A program made the position numbers and the translations under genes. This document shows, in pieces, positions 1 through 11,550 of a stretch of DNA of 64,000 nt. The DNA is from Prostheceraeus crozeri (taxonomy: Eukaryota; Platyhelminthes; Polycladida; Euryleptidae), in NCBI GenBank assembly GCA_907163375.1, contig CAJQUW010003229.1, positions 1-64,000 of the forward strand. Reading direction: 5' to 3'. The notes under the pieces are model-generated. The model did not search any database. It saw only the letters and a list, made by a program, of their open reading frames with translations, and had not been told where the DNA came from. Within the stretch, counting starts at the first letter, position 1. The number at the start of each line of letters is the position of its first letter.

Positions 1-420
1 ATCCAAATCAACATCATCCTTCTTCTTCATTTTCGCTCTCAACTCAACTTCCTCACTCGAACTCCCATCACTCGAAATCACATCACTCGCATTCCTCTCC
101 ACTTTCTCCCCAATCACGTCCTGAATCGTTGCCACCGCCTTTCTCACCTCTTCCCTTTCCAACAACTCTCCCTCAAACCATGCCTTGAACCCCTTCTCTC
201 CGATGTTCCCACTCTCACACTGCAAATGCGCCTTCATAAATTCCTTCTCATCCCCCATCACAGATTTCCGACAAGACACACACAACCTCAACATCACTTT
301 CCTCTCATGGCCCATCGTCCCCTCTTTTTCTTTTAAATGCTTCTTCAGTTCGCTACCTCTGGCAATCTTGCCACAACTACACTTGCCAACCAACATCTTT
401 GCGTTATTCGGTTTTGTCAT
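1..420 (-). CDS. Partial ORF with zinc-finger-like Cys/His clusters
   Basis: Reading from an ATG at 420 toward the left edge, the frame stays open for 140 codons and leaves the window. Two metal-binding-like clusters are visible: CSCGK followed by a His in ELKKHLK (about residues 14-29), and CVSC followed by HLQC (about residues 47-68). The C-terminal visible part is acidic and Ser/Glu-rich (SSDGSSSEE) and then Lys-rich. The pattern recalls treble-clef or C2H2-like DNA- or RNA-binding modules, but I do not recognise a family. It could be a host gene exon or a transposon ORF1. The long open frame and ordered Cys/His spacing favour real coding. Function is not assigned. Confidence 0.45.
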   Translation of the reverse strand, partial: MTKPNNAKMLVGKCSCGKIARGSELKKHLKEKEGTMGHERKVMLRLCVSCRKSVMGDEKEFMKAHLQCESGNIGEKGFKAWFEGELLEREEVRKAVATIQDVIGEKVERNASDVISSDGSSSEEVELRAKMKKKDDVDLD

Positions 421-1060
421 GATAATTCTGTAAAGATAGAGTAAAATTTGATAGCAAGTGTTTATAGGATACTACTTGCTGATATGCATTGAAAGACTAA
501 GTCACCAAACATTTGATAGCAAGTCAGCAACCGTTTGGGTGTTAAGCTCTTGAATCCGTTACAGGCATTACTCAGAGGGGATCTTATCCCAGCTCCAAGG
601 CCTCGACCCACAAATCCAACCTCGATCGGACAGAGCGTGCGTCATATCACTGTGCTGGTATCCGGGCCCCAGTTTTGACATGAAAACCGGTGGAGTTATT
701 TACAAGAGGAAACGACCCAAGTCACAGAGACTCATAAACGACTGCTTTTTATTCAAAAACTTTAATTATTATCATTAAATATGAATTTAAATTTTTCAGT
801 ATTTTAGTACTACTCATAAAACGTTTATAAGTAGTCTGTCACCTTCAGCATAGCAAACGCTGTCGAATGTTTTTTGAATCAAGTCTAAAGGACTTGTAGA
901 AGCAAAGTTATAGCCGTTTGAAGATTTCGGCCTACTATCATCAAATGGTCAGTCATGCTATACTGACTAACCTATAAGTCTGACACCTTAGCTGATATCA
1001 GCAATGTAAAGTCAGAAGTCCGATATCGGACCTCAAGAGAAACGACTTACCTGTAGTCAG
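421..1060. other. No gene seen
   Basis: No open frame of note. The stretch has short imperfect repeats around the phrase tttgatagcaagt (near 449 and 510), then AT-rich unique-looking sequence. It could be upstream sequence of the leftmost ORF, but no promoter element is convincing. Confidence 0.4.
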
Positions 1061-2330
1061 TTTCTCAACTTAGTGAAATTCCTCTCCCGATCCCGTTCTT
1101 ATATACCCTGTGAATATGCAATCGATAAGAGGGGGGGGAGGTCAGTGAAATTTGAAAATTTGATGAAAAATGTTTTGGTGACGGTCCCAGGTCGAAATTC
1201 CACACTTTGGAAAATTTTCAAAATTTTACCCATACAAAGCCACTCTGACACTTAGGATTTTTTCAGGTGAGCGAGCTCCGACCTAAAATCTTGTAACCGC
1301 TCTAACTTTTCAACGAAGACAGATAGGAACAAGCCGATTCTTTCACTGAATTTGTCTCACTCTTAGCTTTCAAACGAGCTATGGCACGACAAAATCCGTC
1401 CACTGGAAGCCAAAATCGAAGCAAGCTGTCCAGAGGGGGAGGGGACGTCAGTGAAATTTGAAAATTTGATGAAAAATGTTTTGGTGACGGTCCCAGGTCG
1501 AAATTCCACACTTTGGAAAATTTTCAAAATTTTACCCATACAAAGTCACTCTGACACTTAGGATTTTTTCAGGTGAGCGAGCTCCGACCTAAAATCTTGT
1601 AACCGCTCTAACTTTTGAACGAAGACAGATAGGAACAAGCCGTTTCTTTCAGTGAATTTGTCTCACTCTTAGCTTTCAAACGAGCTATGGCACGACAAAA
1701 TCCGTCCACTGGAAGCCAAAATCGAAGCAAGCTGTCCAGAGGGGGGGGACGTCAGCGAAAATTTTTTCTCTCCGATGGCGTTCAAATTCACCATACCGAT
1801 GCAGAATTTCACGCTGAATCCGAATCTTGCCTCCGTTTTCTCATCCGATGGTTCGTTTGGGCGCTACACACCAAAACGTCCCAAATTCTAACTCTGTCGT
1901 TTTTTCGAAAAATGTTGAAAATTTTTTCTCGCCGATTGACTTGAAACTCACCATACAGATAGAGAATTTCACGCTGATTCCAAATCTGAAATCCGTTTTC
2001 CAATCTGATGCTTCGTTTTGAAGCTACAGCCCAAAACGTCCCAAATTCTAACTCTGTCGTTTTTCGCCAATGTCCCAAAATCTTAAGTGGCGTCTCACAT
2101 CTAAACGAAGACAGATAGGAACAAGCCGATTCTTTCAGTGAATTTGTCTCACTCTTAGCTTTCAAACGAGCTATGGCACGACAAAATCCGTCCACTGGAA
2201 GCCAAAATCGAAGCAAGCTGTCCAGAGGGGGGGGACGTCAGCGAAAATTTTTCTCTCCGATTGACTTGAAACTCACCCTACCGATGCAGAATTTCACGCT
2301 GAATCCGAATCTGGCCTCCGTTTTCACATC
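1061..2330. repeat. Satellite-like tandem array, ~305-bp unit with internal sub-repeats
   Basis: A core of about 130 bp beginning AACGAAGACAGATAGGAAC and ending in a G-run recurs at about 1312, 1618 and 2104. The first two copies are about 306 bp apart, the third about 486 bp on. Between the last copies a sub-repeat of about 156 bp (containing cgccgattgacttgaaact and aatttcacgctga) recurs near 1764, 1920 and 2245. Each unit ends in a poly-G tract followed by gacgtcag. ORFs found here simply read the repeat on both strands and are not genes. The higher-order pattern suggests a satellite or the internal repeats of a larger element. Confidence 0.8.
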
Positions 2331-2434
2331 CGAGCACTCCTTCCACTCGAAACAACCCATTTTACAACCCAACATTCAGCAGATTGCACGAAAAACATCA
2401 CACACTATAGCCTCAAGACAAAACCTGGCGGTCG

Positions 2435-2545
2435 CCCAAGACCACCACGACACTCTGTCGTTCCAGAGGGGGGGGGAGTCAGACCCGAAGCACCACGGCG
2501 GCCGACCACGACACTCTGCCGTTCCAGAGGGGGGGCGCCGGTCGA
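2435..2545. repeat. Short GC-rich tandem repeat with G-runs
   Basis: Two copies of a roughly 61-bp unit containing cgacactctgccgttccaga followed by seven or more G. It continues the G-run theme of the satellite to its left and probably belongs to the same array edge. The G-runs (seven to nine G) could form quadruplexes. Confidence 0.6.
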
Positions 2546-3985
2546 GTGTTCGCCGTTTTCTTACTACTTTAGTTGTTCTTGCAAATCTTCAGCTGGTTGC
2601 TTCCATGGTATGGCTGTCCGTGATGACTGATTAACATAGTACATCATAAGAAGAATCTAAACTTAATTCAAACTTTCATAGTGGCCGGATTTCTGGACAA
2701 TTTTCATAGAACGCTGCATAACACCATGTTTAAATTCTATGGCAAGTCATAGACTTCTTAATAATAGTATCTGGACAGGAAGAAGTCCATGGGCAGGCTT
2801 ACATGACTTACATAACAAACAGTGTCATATCTATTTTCATCCGTGATTTTCTATGATTCATCTAGCATAATTATAATTCATCTATCCATGCTAGTGTCCA
2901 TGCCATAGAAGTAGACAATAGTACACTAGAATGGAAGTTTGATATCTTGACTATATACAATGATGGCACATGGAATTTTTTATGGTTTTGTAGATCAGAT
3001 TCGATCTAAAACAATAGTAAAACTATTTGCCAAGTTGGTTGTGAAAGTATTTGACATCAAATTGCAGGTTTTTCATGAAGAGAATTTTAAGTGAGATGGT
3101 GGCATTGTTTTATGTAAAATAGCCTACTATTCCATGGATCAATATACTGCTTCTATTTGTACCAGTCATTGACAACTATTTTCCAATTTTTCAACACGAA
3201 TACGAATGCGAATTGAAATTTTGTTGACAGAGTCATAATCGAAAGTAGTCGGTGTACTGGTTGTCAGAACATCTGAAGAATTCAAAGATAAAATTCTAAT
3301 TATTGGATATTTTCTCCTTCTAGTGGTTAAGAAACCTAGCGCTTTTCTGGAATAAACACATCGAACGCTTCTTTAGCGACAGTCATTTATCAGATAAATG
3401 AAATGTCGCTGGAACTTTTCAATTATTCACTAAATGACTTATGTAATATAGTGTGATGATATTTTGGAGGCTCATATTCGAAAGCATGCAAAGGTATTGA
3501 AAATTGTTAAAATATATTGAACAGGGGAATCCTTCAAAGTAAAATGAATACTGTAAGATTTCTTGGCCTCTGATTTCAAGCTGGAGCCATGCATGCTCTG
3601 TAAATCGACATTACAAGTTGTACATGTGTCTGATTATACTCTTGATAGATTATAGGAGCGATATTTCAAAGTGATGAACGTACAGAATGTTTTAAAGGAT
3701 TTCCTTCTCTGTCATCCTGTCGCTGCATTATTTTGTAAATTCACTCTTGCTTTTGTGTACATGATCTTTGGACAAGGGGCAACAATCCAGATCACAAATT
3801 GACTTGATAATTGAAAATGACAACCAGAAAACAAGAAAGCCAGCTCGCAAAAGTTGCTTTTTGCCCCAACTAAGTTCCCCCGGTGTGTGCCATAATTTTC
3901 ATGCAATTTCCATTCTAGGACTTTCTATGGTATTGTTAATTTCTATGGTCCATGCTATAGGCTAATAATAATGTTGATCATAGAT
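2546..3985. other. No gene seen
   Basis: AT-rich sequence without a credible ORF. The phrases ccatgctatag and ctatggcatag and close variants recur in both orientations through this stretch and lead into the palindrome near 4050. It may therefore be the body of a degenerate foldback element. Confidence 0.35.
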
Positions 3986-3989
3986 AGCG

Positions 3990-4115
3990 ATATATATGAT
4001 AAGAAATGACTCAATTTAGGATTTCCATGCTATACAGAAAGTACTCGGATGCTTCGCATCCTCGTACTTTCTATGCATGGAATTCCTAAATTCAGTCATT
4101 TCTTATACACAGATA
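3990..4115. repeat. Perfect-core palindrome, MITE or foldback hairpin
   Basis: An inverted repeat with arms of about 60 bp centred on ggatgc-ttc-gcatcc near 4054. Matching arm phrases are gtactcggatgc against gcatcctcgtac, tttccatgc against gcatggaa, and aagaaatgac against gtcatttctt. The near-continuous pairing with a three-base loop would extrude as a long hairpin. Such structures are typical of MITEs or collapsed foldback elements. No clear target duplication was seen. Confidence 0.65.
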
Positions 4116-5700
4116 TCATTTCATTCCTATTTCCTAATAAGATTTCAATTCAAAATGAAGTTTGCAAATGCTTTCACGCGAAGTAGAATCTGTTCATCAT
4201 GCGATATTTCCCAGGTGAATTTTTATATAAAGATTGGAAACTTCAATTCAATATTCATTGTTCAGCAAAAAATGCAAGGATTGCAAATCGCAAGATTTAT
4301 AGCTCGTATAGGTGGAAAAAGGAAGTTATTTGAGCTGCTATTTCATTCTTGCATTAGTTTGCATTACAACCAAGCTAGATTCAAGCTTGTTATTCACTTT
4401 TTGCATTGAAACATAGATATCCAAATCGAGATCGACAATTATACAATTTCTTCAATTAACAACATCTTTATTGATTCGTCTTCAAATTCAAAAATAAATA
4501 TCTAATCCGAGATCGGCCGCATAACCTAGCGTTTGTCGTTCATTTTTCACAAAATCGCATCGAGTCCGACTGTTTATGGGAGTGCTCCATAACTTCAACG
4601 ATTTGACATGTCTCAACTTTCCGATTTTCAAAAACAAGTAATCGTCTTCTTCAAGACAGGGAACCTGGTGAAAGTAGACAAATTCTACCCGATTTCTTCT
4701 GAAAGATTCGAGAGACAATTCTATGCAGTGACGTCCAAGTTACAGCAAGAGGGCGAGGAGACTACATGCACTCTTAAAGTGGCACAGGCAGCACCAGAAA
4801 AGTACACTTCTACCACTCGTTGAATGGTTATTGACATGGCTGCAACGCCGCCAGGAAGTTCAGTGTCACGAGAAAACATCTAAGCAACGAACTTCAAATT
4901 TCGTTGGAAGCAATGAGGAACATCATAAAGGAGTCCAATCTGAAGTGCTATCGACAAATTAAGACTAGGCCCCAACTGTTCAACACAGACACACCGAGAA
5001 GCACGCGAAGAAAAATGTCATCGAGAACGCTATCAACTTGTGATTTTCAAATTAAGCAACTTTTGGTCTCCGTTCGCCTCTTAATTCTAAGAAAGAGAAT
5101 TTGCAGAGCAGTTGAAGTAAAGACCGAGATATCTGAAGAAGACTTGTTTAATTTAAATGTTCTTGACTACTACATATAGAGAATACTTTTAGATGGCCCA
5201 CAGAGAAATCGTGGAATAATCAGATCAGCAGAGGATCTCACGGACGTTTTGACGACTGCGTGAAATTCCATTTCATAATTCTCATATGATGATGAAAATC
5301 ATCCCAACAGCCATTTATAATATAATATCATTTAATGCTTACTAATTCAAATTATTAATTGAAGCAGTCCTAATGAGGACTGATGGCGTTCTCCAATCCG
5401 CAAGTGTACAGATGCAATGCTACTGTAACCATTGGATTAATCAGTTCTTAAAAGAGCTCAATGGAGATTTCTCGTGGCAACGAATTAAAATTGATCAGCT
5501 TTGGCCTAATATCTGGTAAAAGTGGAAATCTAAAGATTTGTAACACTACTCATTCTTACTGCTAATATACTAATACCATAGATTCCAAACACTGCCGCAT
5601 ACATGTTCAAAACAGACGTCCAATATACCTTACCGACTACAGATGCTGGTAGTGGAAATACAATAGAACAATGGTCATCATAGGTTAAGGAAATACCAAA
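4116..5700. other. No recognisable gene
   Basis: Several short ORFs (for example 4608-4823 and 4904-5179 on the plus strand) have no motif I recognise and no supporting neighbour. Repeat-poor, AT-rich sequence. Part of 5500-5700 may be the decayed RT region of the Penelope-like element that follows. Confidence 0.35.
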
Positions 5701-5706
5701 AACAGC

Positions 5707-6240
5707 ATGAAACTAAGTTACAGTTGCGTTAACAACATGAAAAATGTAATCAAAAGTCACAACGCTAACATTTTGAGCAAATCTCAACCAACACAAACAG
5801 CTGAAAATGAGAATCAAAACTGTAATTGCAGAAACAAAAGTGAATGCCCATTGAATGGAAGCTGTTTAGAGAAGTGTATAATTTACAAAGCGACAGCATC
5901 ATGTGAATCGGACGAGAAAATATACTACGGCATGTGCGAAGGTGACTTTAAGACGGGATATCGAAATCATAAAAAATCATTCACACATCAAAAATACGTG
6001 AACGAAACATCATTATCAAAGTATTTATGGTCTCTTGGAAAAAAAAACAAAAATTTTGACATCAGATGGAGTATAGTGCAACATACTAAACCATATTCTT
6101 GTGGCAGCAGATTCTGCAATTTTTGTTTGACAGAGAAATTTTATATTATAACATCTAAATCTGAACATCTGATTGACAAAAAGAGTGAAATGATATCACA
6201 ATTTAGACATCGTAGAAAATTTATTTTATCCATCATTTGA
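5707..6240 (+). mobile_element. Penelope-like element, C-terminal GIY-YIG endonuclease part
   Basis: A 177-codon open frame. It begins with a phrase close to the end of the RT thumb region in this group (KLSYSCVNNMKNVI-SHN), followed by a cysteine cluster (CNCRNKSECPLNGSCL). Then comes the GIY-YIG core: IYYGMCEG in place of the usual YIG strand, FKTGYRNHKKSF with the catalytic-type Arg and His, and downstream CNFCLTEKF. Penelope-like retroelements carry this endonuclease after the RT. The RT itself is missing, so this is a 5'-truncated copy, as is common for the group. The YIG strand reads YYG, so activity is doubtful. Identification of the superfamily is fairly firm; the clade is not resolved. 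Confidence 0.75.
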
Positions 6241-6489
6241 CCATAGTCTCATAGTCAATGCATGTCCATATGTCGATTTGAATTCAAATGTATATGTATA
6301 GCCTTGATTTTTAATATTGAGATTCTTCCCTTTTATTGCTGTCTGACGATCGGTAATGTTTGTATCTCCGAGAAACTTGCAGTTGCGGCAATAAATCAGT
6401 AATCCAACTCCGCTTGCTCATTTACTATATAACGCTCTGTTTTTTTAGACATTGAGCACTTTGAATGCTTCAGTTGGAAAAACCTCATT

Positions 6490-6860
6490 GTCAATATAGC
6501 CTATATATATATATATATACAATATATGCATGTATATTGACTTTGGCTCTAACAACTTGCATGTGTATGTGGAATTGATAGCTTTCTCAAAACGAAACCG
6601 GTCTTTCAATTGTTTTACAAACTTACCACCTGATACCTGGGTTATAGGGTCGGCGTGAGGATCCTTGGAGTGGATTTATCTGCTCTCAAGATATATATTT
6701 ATATATATGTATGTTGTCGATTATATATATATATATATATATATAGGAATATCATATTATATATTAAATTAATAATTATATATATATATATAGGAATATC
6801 ATATTATATATTAAATTAATAATTATATATTTATATATTAATATATATGTAATACATTAC
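6490..6860. repeat. (TA)n microsatellites with a duplicated ~57-bp block
   Basis: Runs of TA at about 6500-6520, 6690-6710 and 6725-6745, plus two direct copies of a block containing ggaatatcatattatatatt. The microsatellites follow the Penelope-like fragment. They could mark its 3' untranslated region or simply be replication slippage. Confidence 0.75.
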
Positions 6861-7814
6861 ATCTTTAATATGTACGTATTCCAAGAAGACAATACCCCAA
6901 ACCCCAACTCAGCAATGAATGCTTCTGTCACTTGCACGCAGGTAAATCCTGAAACTCAGTATCCATTGTTCTAACAAAAGATTATCAGAAATAAATCTAA
7001 TGCTTTGGTCTATGTTTTGATCTGAAGGCGCCATTGGGTAAAATCAGTCATAAATTACACACCTGATAATAAGAATTATCTGGCTGCACAGGTACCAGTT
7101 TGATATTGATGATATTTGTCGTTTAACGTAACAATTTTAATGATATTTTCCAATGCGATGTAAAAATTGAAACGTCAACTTATTCTCTGAGTTAAACCCT
7201 TGAGGCACTTATTATTTTTACTTTTTCCGTCCCTTGAATGATTCATGAAATTCGTTTGTCTGCGTTCAAGCTCAAGCATTCACAGGAAGAATTTGCGGGG
7301 AAAACAAGGCCGGTTGTCCAAAACCAACTGTCCATGGAAAACGCCAGCCATATAGTTGATAAGTAAGTGACCGTCCATTACCTGAGGGATTTTTTAACCA
7401 TCTGAGGACGTACGAGCGCATGTCCTAAATTATTCAGATAAAAGAGAATAATGATTCAGTCAGTTGATTTTAAGCTCATTCCTGTCACATATCCATAGGC
7501 TACCAAGCATTTAGATTCATTTTCGTTCGGAAACAAAGACATATGACGGTTGAATCTTCTTGCTGCATCTTTTTAGTATCTGAATTTGGATAATTCAGAA
7601 ATTTATATTGTTCTCGATCCTCTCCCTTAAAACTTGCATGTAATGTTGCTGTTATGGAGGCATGAAATCCTCCTTAAGACTTGATTTATCTGTCAAACAT
7701 CTGGATTTCATTCGTAGAGAGCATAAAGTAAAAAAATCGCTTGGGATCGCTGCGTTTGCGGAAATAATAACTTTTCTAAACCGACAAATTATAGCATGAG
7801 TCCACTTGTTATGT
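6861..7814. other. No gene seen
   Basis: No ORF, RNA or repeat that I can support. Confidence 0.35.
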
Positions 7815-8970
7815 GCAAGGTTGGGCAAAAACTTGATTGGGTATACCTAATGCAAGTTTTGGGCCAAAACTTGGGTCAAAACCGAAATCCCATACCCAAG
7901 TTTCAATAAATGAATAGAATCAAGTAAACGAAATATTTTGTACTGACAAAAAGATTCCTCTATTGGCCAAATTTTTTGTTGGGCCCATGGGAAGTGTGGC
8001 ATTAGAGGGAAATGATTTTTAATTGCAATAACTGTAATTAGTAGCCTAAGTGTAGTTCCGTTAGTTTAACCTTCGCTGATATACCCGGTACTGACTAACT
8101 GAAGATCTTTGATTTAATCATGATTGTGTGGTGATTTTGTATCACATACATTCAATCATGTAAATATTGTATTATTTGAGTTGATGTCCTTCATGCATCT
8201 GTTCTGTGTTTAGTCTATTTCATGTAACTATCTGTGTGTATCAACCTGAGAGTCATTTGTATATATGCCATCACTGTTTTATTGTTATTAGTTGAAGACG
8301 ATTTTGATTTGATGAATGAACTTCGACTTTGTTGTTTGTCTTGTCATAGGTCATGACTGTTGACCAATGGGAAGCCGTTGACTGACTATTAGTTGTCATA
8401 TCGCGATTTTTAAAAAGCACACAAATTTCATGAAACCGATAAATTCTGGTTTTCCCTAAAACTGAATTGGGAATAAATCAGCATATCACCACAATTGAGT
8501 TATAAATTGCTCACAATAGAATTATTATCGTCATTTTATCATTTAGTTTTATCACTTAATTATTATAGCTGTGTAGTGAGTGCGTGAAAGCAAAATTGGA
8601 ATGAATTCATTTTTGGGTAACTGTTGGCTATCGCAGACAATTAAGGGATGCGAAATTTACAAAAATTCAACATTCACAAATGCAACAAAATGCATGAAAT
8701 CTTGTAGAAGATAGGATCCAATATGTACGAACTTCCAATGCGCAGTATGTCAAGCCCAAAATGAAATAACTAATAATTACTTCATTTTTTAAATATTCTG
8801 TGAATTGAATGGAGTTTTGATGAAAAATCAGAACTTCATGCTCTTATCATGTAGTTCTCCTATGATTCAAATCAAAATGTCAAGATTTGGTTTGTGTGAA
8901 GAGTCATGTATCACTTGCCAAAGGTCGACCAAAAACCCAAGTTTGACCCAAAACCCAACGCCCAACCTTG
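7815..8970. mobile_element. Possible non-autonomous DNA transposon with imperfect inverted ends
   Basis: The left end reads GCAAGGTTGGGC and shortly after ttttgggccaaaacttgggt. The right end carries the inverted counterpart acccaagtttgacccaaaac and GCCCAACCTTG. GTTAT lies just outside the right end and close to the left end, possibly a target duplication. The interior (about 1.1 kb) has no transposase-like frame. Superfamily is not assigned. The gapped similarity of the arms keeps confidence low. Confidence 0.35.
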
Positions 8971-10100
8971 TTATCAGGCCGTGCTTTCGATGTCTGAGAC
9001 TGTTCATCTTATGGTATCTATGAGACTGGTTACCTACAATCAATCATCAGATTTAATGATAACAAATCTTCCTCACATACTATAGACATATACTATAGCA
9101 TCTTCCTCACATACATACTATAGACATACTATAGAGGCACAATACTATAGACATCATCAGTGCACGTGCATTGACTGAAACTCGACTACTTAGTAAGCTT
9201 GAAAATGTGCTCTTCATGAGTTTTTGGCAAGTTTTGCTACCATTATAAAAATTGGTAAATAAAAAAATTATGAAGTGAAGTATATTTCAAAGCTTTGGAA
9301 AGTGGAAGATAATTGGAAGGTGAGTAAATATAAAGGAAGATAATTGGAAGGTATTTATATAATGCATTTAATTTAGAACGCAGTGACTAAATAGGCGGTT
9401 CTAACGCACTAGCCTTCAAGGTGTTTGAACTAGCCTGCAACTGTTTTGCACATTCAAGAAATGCTTGAATGTGCATTTTCAATCTTGAGCAGCACCTAAT
9501 CGATGCTATCCATTCAACAGAAGAAAATTAGAGACTTTTCCAGCATTCAAAATAAAAGCGGGTTTATGCTGCCCTAAATTTCTCATCAGCTTCATTTTTC
9601 TTGAAGGTGATTGAAAAGACTGATGAGTTCACGTCTCTACTGATTAATTGAAATCACTTAATCTACGATCCGCATTGCCATATGTACTTTATTGAAGAAA
9701 CGCATCTTCAACTTACAAGTACAATTTTGCAAACGTCTGTCATTACACAACAGCATCCAGAAGTGAATTGTATTTGAAGTGAATCTGTGAATTGCTGCAA
9801 TACACATCAAATGTCATCCGAATCGATAATTGCTGACGTGCACAATGAATCTCTAAATGATTATGCATCTTCATTGAAAAGTGCATTACAGTCGTAAAGC
9901 AAAGCTGAACTGCAAGCCGACTCAAAGAAGCTGGGTCTTCAGGAGACAAGGCAACTTTGATTGACAGAACCATGCAGGTTCGTCGTCGTGAGTGACTGGA
10001 CTCCAATGAAAGAAATAGTGATATTGGAGAGTTTCACACTAGAAATAGTGCCTAGACCTACTTCAGCTAACAGATGAGCCGGTAATAATTCCCAAGATTC
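8971..10100. other. No gene; small actatagacat repeats
   Basis: A short irregular array of actatagacat phrases lies at about 9077-9150. The rest, including ORFs at 9743-10006 and 9939-10157 on the minus strand, shows no recognisable motif and partly shadows the plus-strand gag remnant that follows. Confidence 0.4.
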
Positions 10101-10107
10101 GACGGAT

Positions 10108-11550
10108 ATGACAGAAATATTATTAGCAATGATGCAACAACAACAGCTTAATGACAAAGAAAGACGAGAAGAACGCTTGAGACAAGAAGAGGAGAGAAGA
10201 GAAGACCAAAAGTGGTTTAACCAAATTCTTTTTGAAATGAAGTCTTCAGAGGAATCTCAAGCCAGATTCTTGCAAGTTCTTGATCCACGTTACAGGACTG
10301 CTTATGTATCGCGATCTGTCGATCAAAATTCTCTTTGTGATTTGGACAATGACATGATCCAAACGCGATTTCATACAATATTGCATGAATTACGTGAACT
10401 AAATGTGCTAGATATTAACAATCAGTCTAATTACTGCGATGTTGAATCTCTTGAAAAGATGTGAAATTTCCATAAACAGCTTGAACAATTTTGTAGAGCA
10501 AAAAGTTCAAGAGAGTTCAAAAGAACTTCAGTGATGCTTGTGGGAGAGATATGGTGGTCGAAAACTTCAGAGAAGTTACTAATGAATATTACTCGGCTTC
10601 TCCTCGTGCAAAAGCTTATCTTGATCGCTTACGGAGGATTGAGGACGAAGAGAAGAATTCTGGACCTTTACCTCCTAGTATTGAATTGCCTCTGATCTAT
10701 GGAAACATTCTATCCTTTCAAACATTTTGGGATTCATTTGAACCAATTGTTGATGGCAATACGAAAGTGTCTCGATTTTACAAATTAAAATATTTGAAAG
10801 ACGCCATGAAAGGTTCTGCACATGGAGTTCTCGACTCATATGAGCTAATTGGCGAGAATAATAATGCTGTTGTTAAGCATATACAGAAAAGATGGGGTAA
10901 ACCAGAAGCAGCAACTCGGAGACTAATAAATTCTTTGCTAGAAGGAAGGTAAATGAAGACTTCAGAGGTCTTCAAAGGCTACTTGGCAATGCAAGAGCCA
11001 AGAAGTCACTTCTTGAAAAAGGTGAGGTCACAATGGACCAAGTCATTCTTCAGATTGTTGAGCGTCAGCTACCGATAAGACTTGAAGAAGAATGGATTGA
11101 GAAGGTAGTCAGCACAGCGATTGAGAGAAATGAGGTTCTTACGACTGAAAATCTTTTCAAATTCATTGAAACAAAATTAAACGCCAAGGAAGTTCTTTTT
11201 TCATCACGCAGAGGTATATCTGAAAGCAAAGAAGGAAGGATCAATTAAAGGAAAGAGAGTAATGGAAATTCCTACAAAGAGCTAAGTGGAAAATGATGAC
11301 TATAGAGAAAATCCTCAGCGCATGCTCTCATTACTAGGCAAAAGAAATCTGTAACCCCAAGCAAAGTTGACTTGCCCCTTTTGTCAAAAAGATCATGCTC
11401 TACCTCAGTGTTCAGACTTTGAATTGCTTTGAATGAGAAAGATCGCTTGTACGTACATTTACCATTCAAAATGAGGCATTCATGCACAAGTGTCTACCAA
11501 AGTATCAGGATGGTCACCCCAAAACCTCTTACAAATGTAAATACAAATGT
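10108..11550 (+). mobile_element. BEL/Pao LTR retrotransposon, gag region (fossil)
   Basis: Fossil copy. The frame at 10108-10464 begins with a charged coiled-coil (KERREERLRQEEERRE). The frame at 10551-10952 contains the signature of the BEL/Pao Gag domain (DUF1759 type): ELPLIYGNILSFQTFWDSFE, then KLKYLKDAMKGSAHGVLDSY and a following RWGKPEAATRRLI. The remnant continues to about 11.5 kb, with a decayed CPFCQKDHALPQC zinc-knuckle-like phrase near 11375-11415. Protease, RT and integrase are absent, and I see no LTRs. The copy is broken in several places and looks old. Function in an intact element would be virion-like particle assembly. Confidence 0.75.

Noticed and set aside
600-700. Possible structural RNA (5S-like phrases tctgtccgatc, tatccgggcccc)
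   Set aside because: Comparison with the conserved order of 5S rRNA fails in both orientations; no internal promoter boxes in order.
1687-2634. Overlapping ORFs on both strands beginning MARQNPSTGSQNRSKL
   Set aside because: They are readings of the satellite unit. The same phrase appears at each copy and both strands are open.
6590-6625. Hammerhead ribozyme near the first Penelope-like fragment (aacgaaaccgg)
   Set aside because: A GAAAC core is present but no CTGANGA partner at a usable distance and no stem I pairing.
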